Positions 43,502 to 44,163 of a stretch of 44,163 bases of DNA are shown here, one piece after another (position 1 is the stretch's first letter; each line of letters opens with the position of its first letter). This stretch comes from SZUA-430 sp041477875 (lineage in GTDB: Bacteria > Pseudomonadota > Alphaproteobacteria > Micropepsales > Micropepsaceae), in contig JBGOVA010000008.1 of assembly GCA_041477875.1 (NCBI GenBank), positions 1 to 44,163 on the forward strand, written 5' to 3'. The notes beneath the pieces are model-generated. The model did no database searches and had not been told where the DNA came from. It saw only the letters and a program-made list of their open reading frames with translations. The position numbers were made by a program, and so were the translations under genes.

Positions 43502-44163
43502 ATGTTCGGTAAGCGTCCGGGACAAGGTGTTGAGACGGCGCCGCGGCCAAGGCCGGCGGCGCCCGCGCCCGCACCTGCGTCGAAGGCGGCAACGCCGCCG
43601 CCTCCGCCGCCCGCCGGGCAGCGCGCCGGCACGCGCCCGAACGACGGGCCCGTCGCGCCGCCGCCGCCGATCGCGATCGACAGTCGCTCGGAGCAGTACT
43701 ACGAAATCAAGACGACGATCTTCAACGCGCTGATCGACACGATCGATCTGGCGCAGCTCGCGCAGCTCGACGCGGAATCCGCGCGCGAGGAAATCCGCGA
43801 CATCGTCAACGAAATCATCGCGATCAAAAACGTCGTGATGTCGATTGCCGAGCAGGAACAACTTCTCCAAGACATCTGCAACGACGTTCTGGGCTATGGT
43901 CCGCTCGAGCCGCTGTTGGCGCGCGACGACATCGCCGACATCATGGTCAACGGCGCGGAGCGCGTGTTCATCGAAGTCGGCGGCAAGGTTCAGCTGACGA
44001 ACATCCGCTTCCGCGACAATGCGCAGCTGATGAATATCTGTCAGCGCATCGTCAGCCAGATCGGCCGGCGCGTCGACGAATCCTCACCCATATGCGACGC
44101 GCGCTTGCCGGACGGTTCACGCGTCAACGTGATCGCGCCGCCGCTGGCGATCGACGGGCCGAC
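43502..44163 (+). CDS. cpaF: Pilus assembly ATPase CpaF (TadA), 3' truncated by window
   Basis: The first 220 residues of the Tad secretion ATPase. An Ala/Pro-rich linker (about 10-58, many PPPP runs) leads into EQYYEIKTTIFNALIDTIDL and the N-terminal domain VLGYGPLEPLLARDDIADIM...GRRVDESSPICDARLPDGSR typical of CpaF. The Walker A lies beyond the window end. It powers pilus assembly at the inner membrane. It starts 6 bp after the cpaE stop. Confidence 0.95.
   Translation, partial: MFGKRPGQGVETAPRPRPAAPAPAPASKAATPPPPPPAGQRAGTRPNDGPVAPPPPIAIDSRSEQYYEIKTTIFNALIDTIDLAQLAQLDAESAREEIRDIVNEIIAIKNVVMSIAEQEQLLQDICNDVLGYGPLEPLLARDDIADIMVNGAERVFIEVGGKVQLTNIRFRDNAQLMNICQRIVSQIGRRVDESSPICDARLPDGSRVNVIAPPLAIDGP

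Overview
The window is GC-rich, gene-dense chromosomal DNA from an alphaproteobacterium. Three things point there: a Tad/Cpa pilus locus in the cpaABCDEF order typical of that class, CtrA-type promoters (TTAA-N7-TTAA) in front of the pilin and cpa genes, and families such as DUF6460 that are common in alphaproteobacteria. The exact order cannot be fixed from the sequence. No tRNA, rRNA, CRISPR array or prophage was seen.

Bases 1-19,339 are mostly a catabolic region for acyl-CoA substrates. It holds a 5'-truncated acyl-CoA dehydrogenase, a DUF559 endonuclease gene inside a perfect 53-bp inverted repeat, a PaiB-like flavin-binding regulator, a thiolase plus the multifunctional hydratase/dehydrogenase (FadA/FadB type), and a conserved unknown gene. 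Next come two tandem secreted paralogues, an alpha/beta hydrolase, a double-hotdog thioesterase, an alpha-methylacyl-CoA racemase translationally coupled to a second thiolase, and a two-domain retropepsin-like protease. A TetR regulator follows, downstream of an atypical crotonase, then small or uncharacterised genes and an acyl-CoA dehydrogenase divergent from a cytochrome P450.

Bases 19,696-25,765 (minus strand) form one likely operon. It encodes a methyltransferase, the carboxyltransferase subunit, two small membrane proteins, an acyl-CoA dehydrogenase and the biotin-carboxylase subunit of a methylcrotonyl/geranyl-CoA-type carboxylase. With the racemase, P450 and beta-oxidation enzymes this suggests breakdown of methyl-branched or isoprenoid acyl chains (inference). 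Bases 25,910-29,965 carry a fatty-acid-hydroxylase family membrane enzyme, an S9 peptidase, a 60-aa membrane peptide and TesB-like thioesterase II.

Bases 29,966-34,038 are less conventional. A CtrA-type promoter fires into a non-coding, hairpin-rich, C-tract-rich stretch ending in a terminator, a candidate small RNA. It is followed by a TonB-N-like anchored protein, a giant HAMP/coiled-coil membrane protein with no recognisable output domain, and a small alpha-helical protein.

Bases 34,140 to the end are the Tad pilus locus: two TadE-like minor pilins, a TadG-like vWA protein, a solo secretin N-domain protein, Flp pilin, prepilin peptidase CpaA, CpaB, the secretin CpaC, lipoprotein CpaD, CpaE/TadZ and the start of ATPase CpaF, which runs off the window. 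Four promoters (candidate RNA, pilin, cpaA, cpaB) share the same CtrA-box-to-minus-10 spacing. The most interesting observations are the repeat-bounded DUF559 cassette, the candidate CtrA-driven RNA, the shared promoter architecture, and a TTGAAC-N3-GTTCAA operator shared by the TetR gene and the hydrolase promoter.
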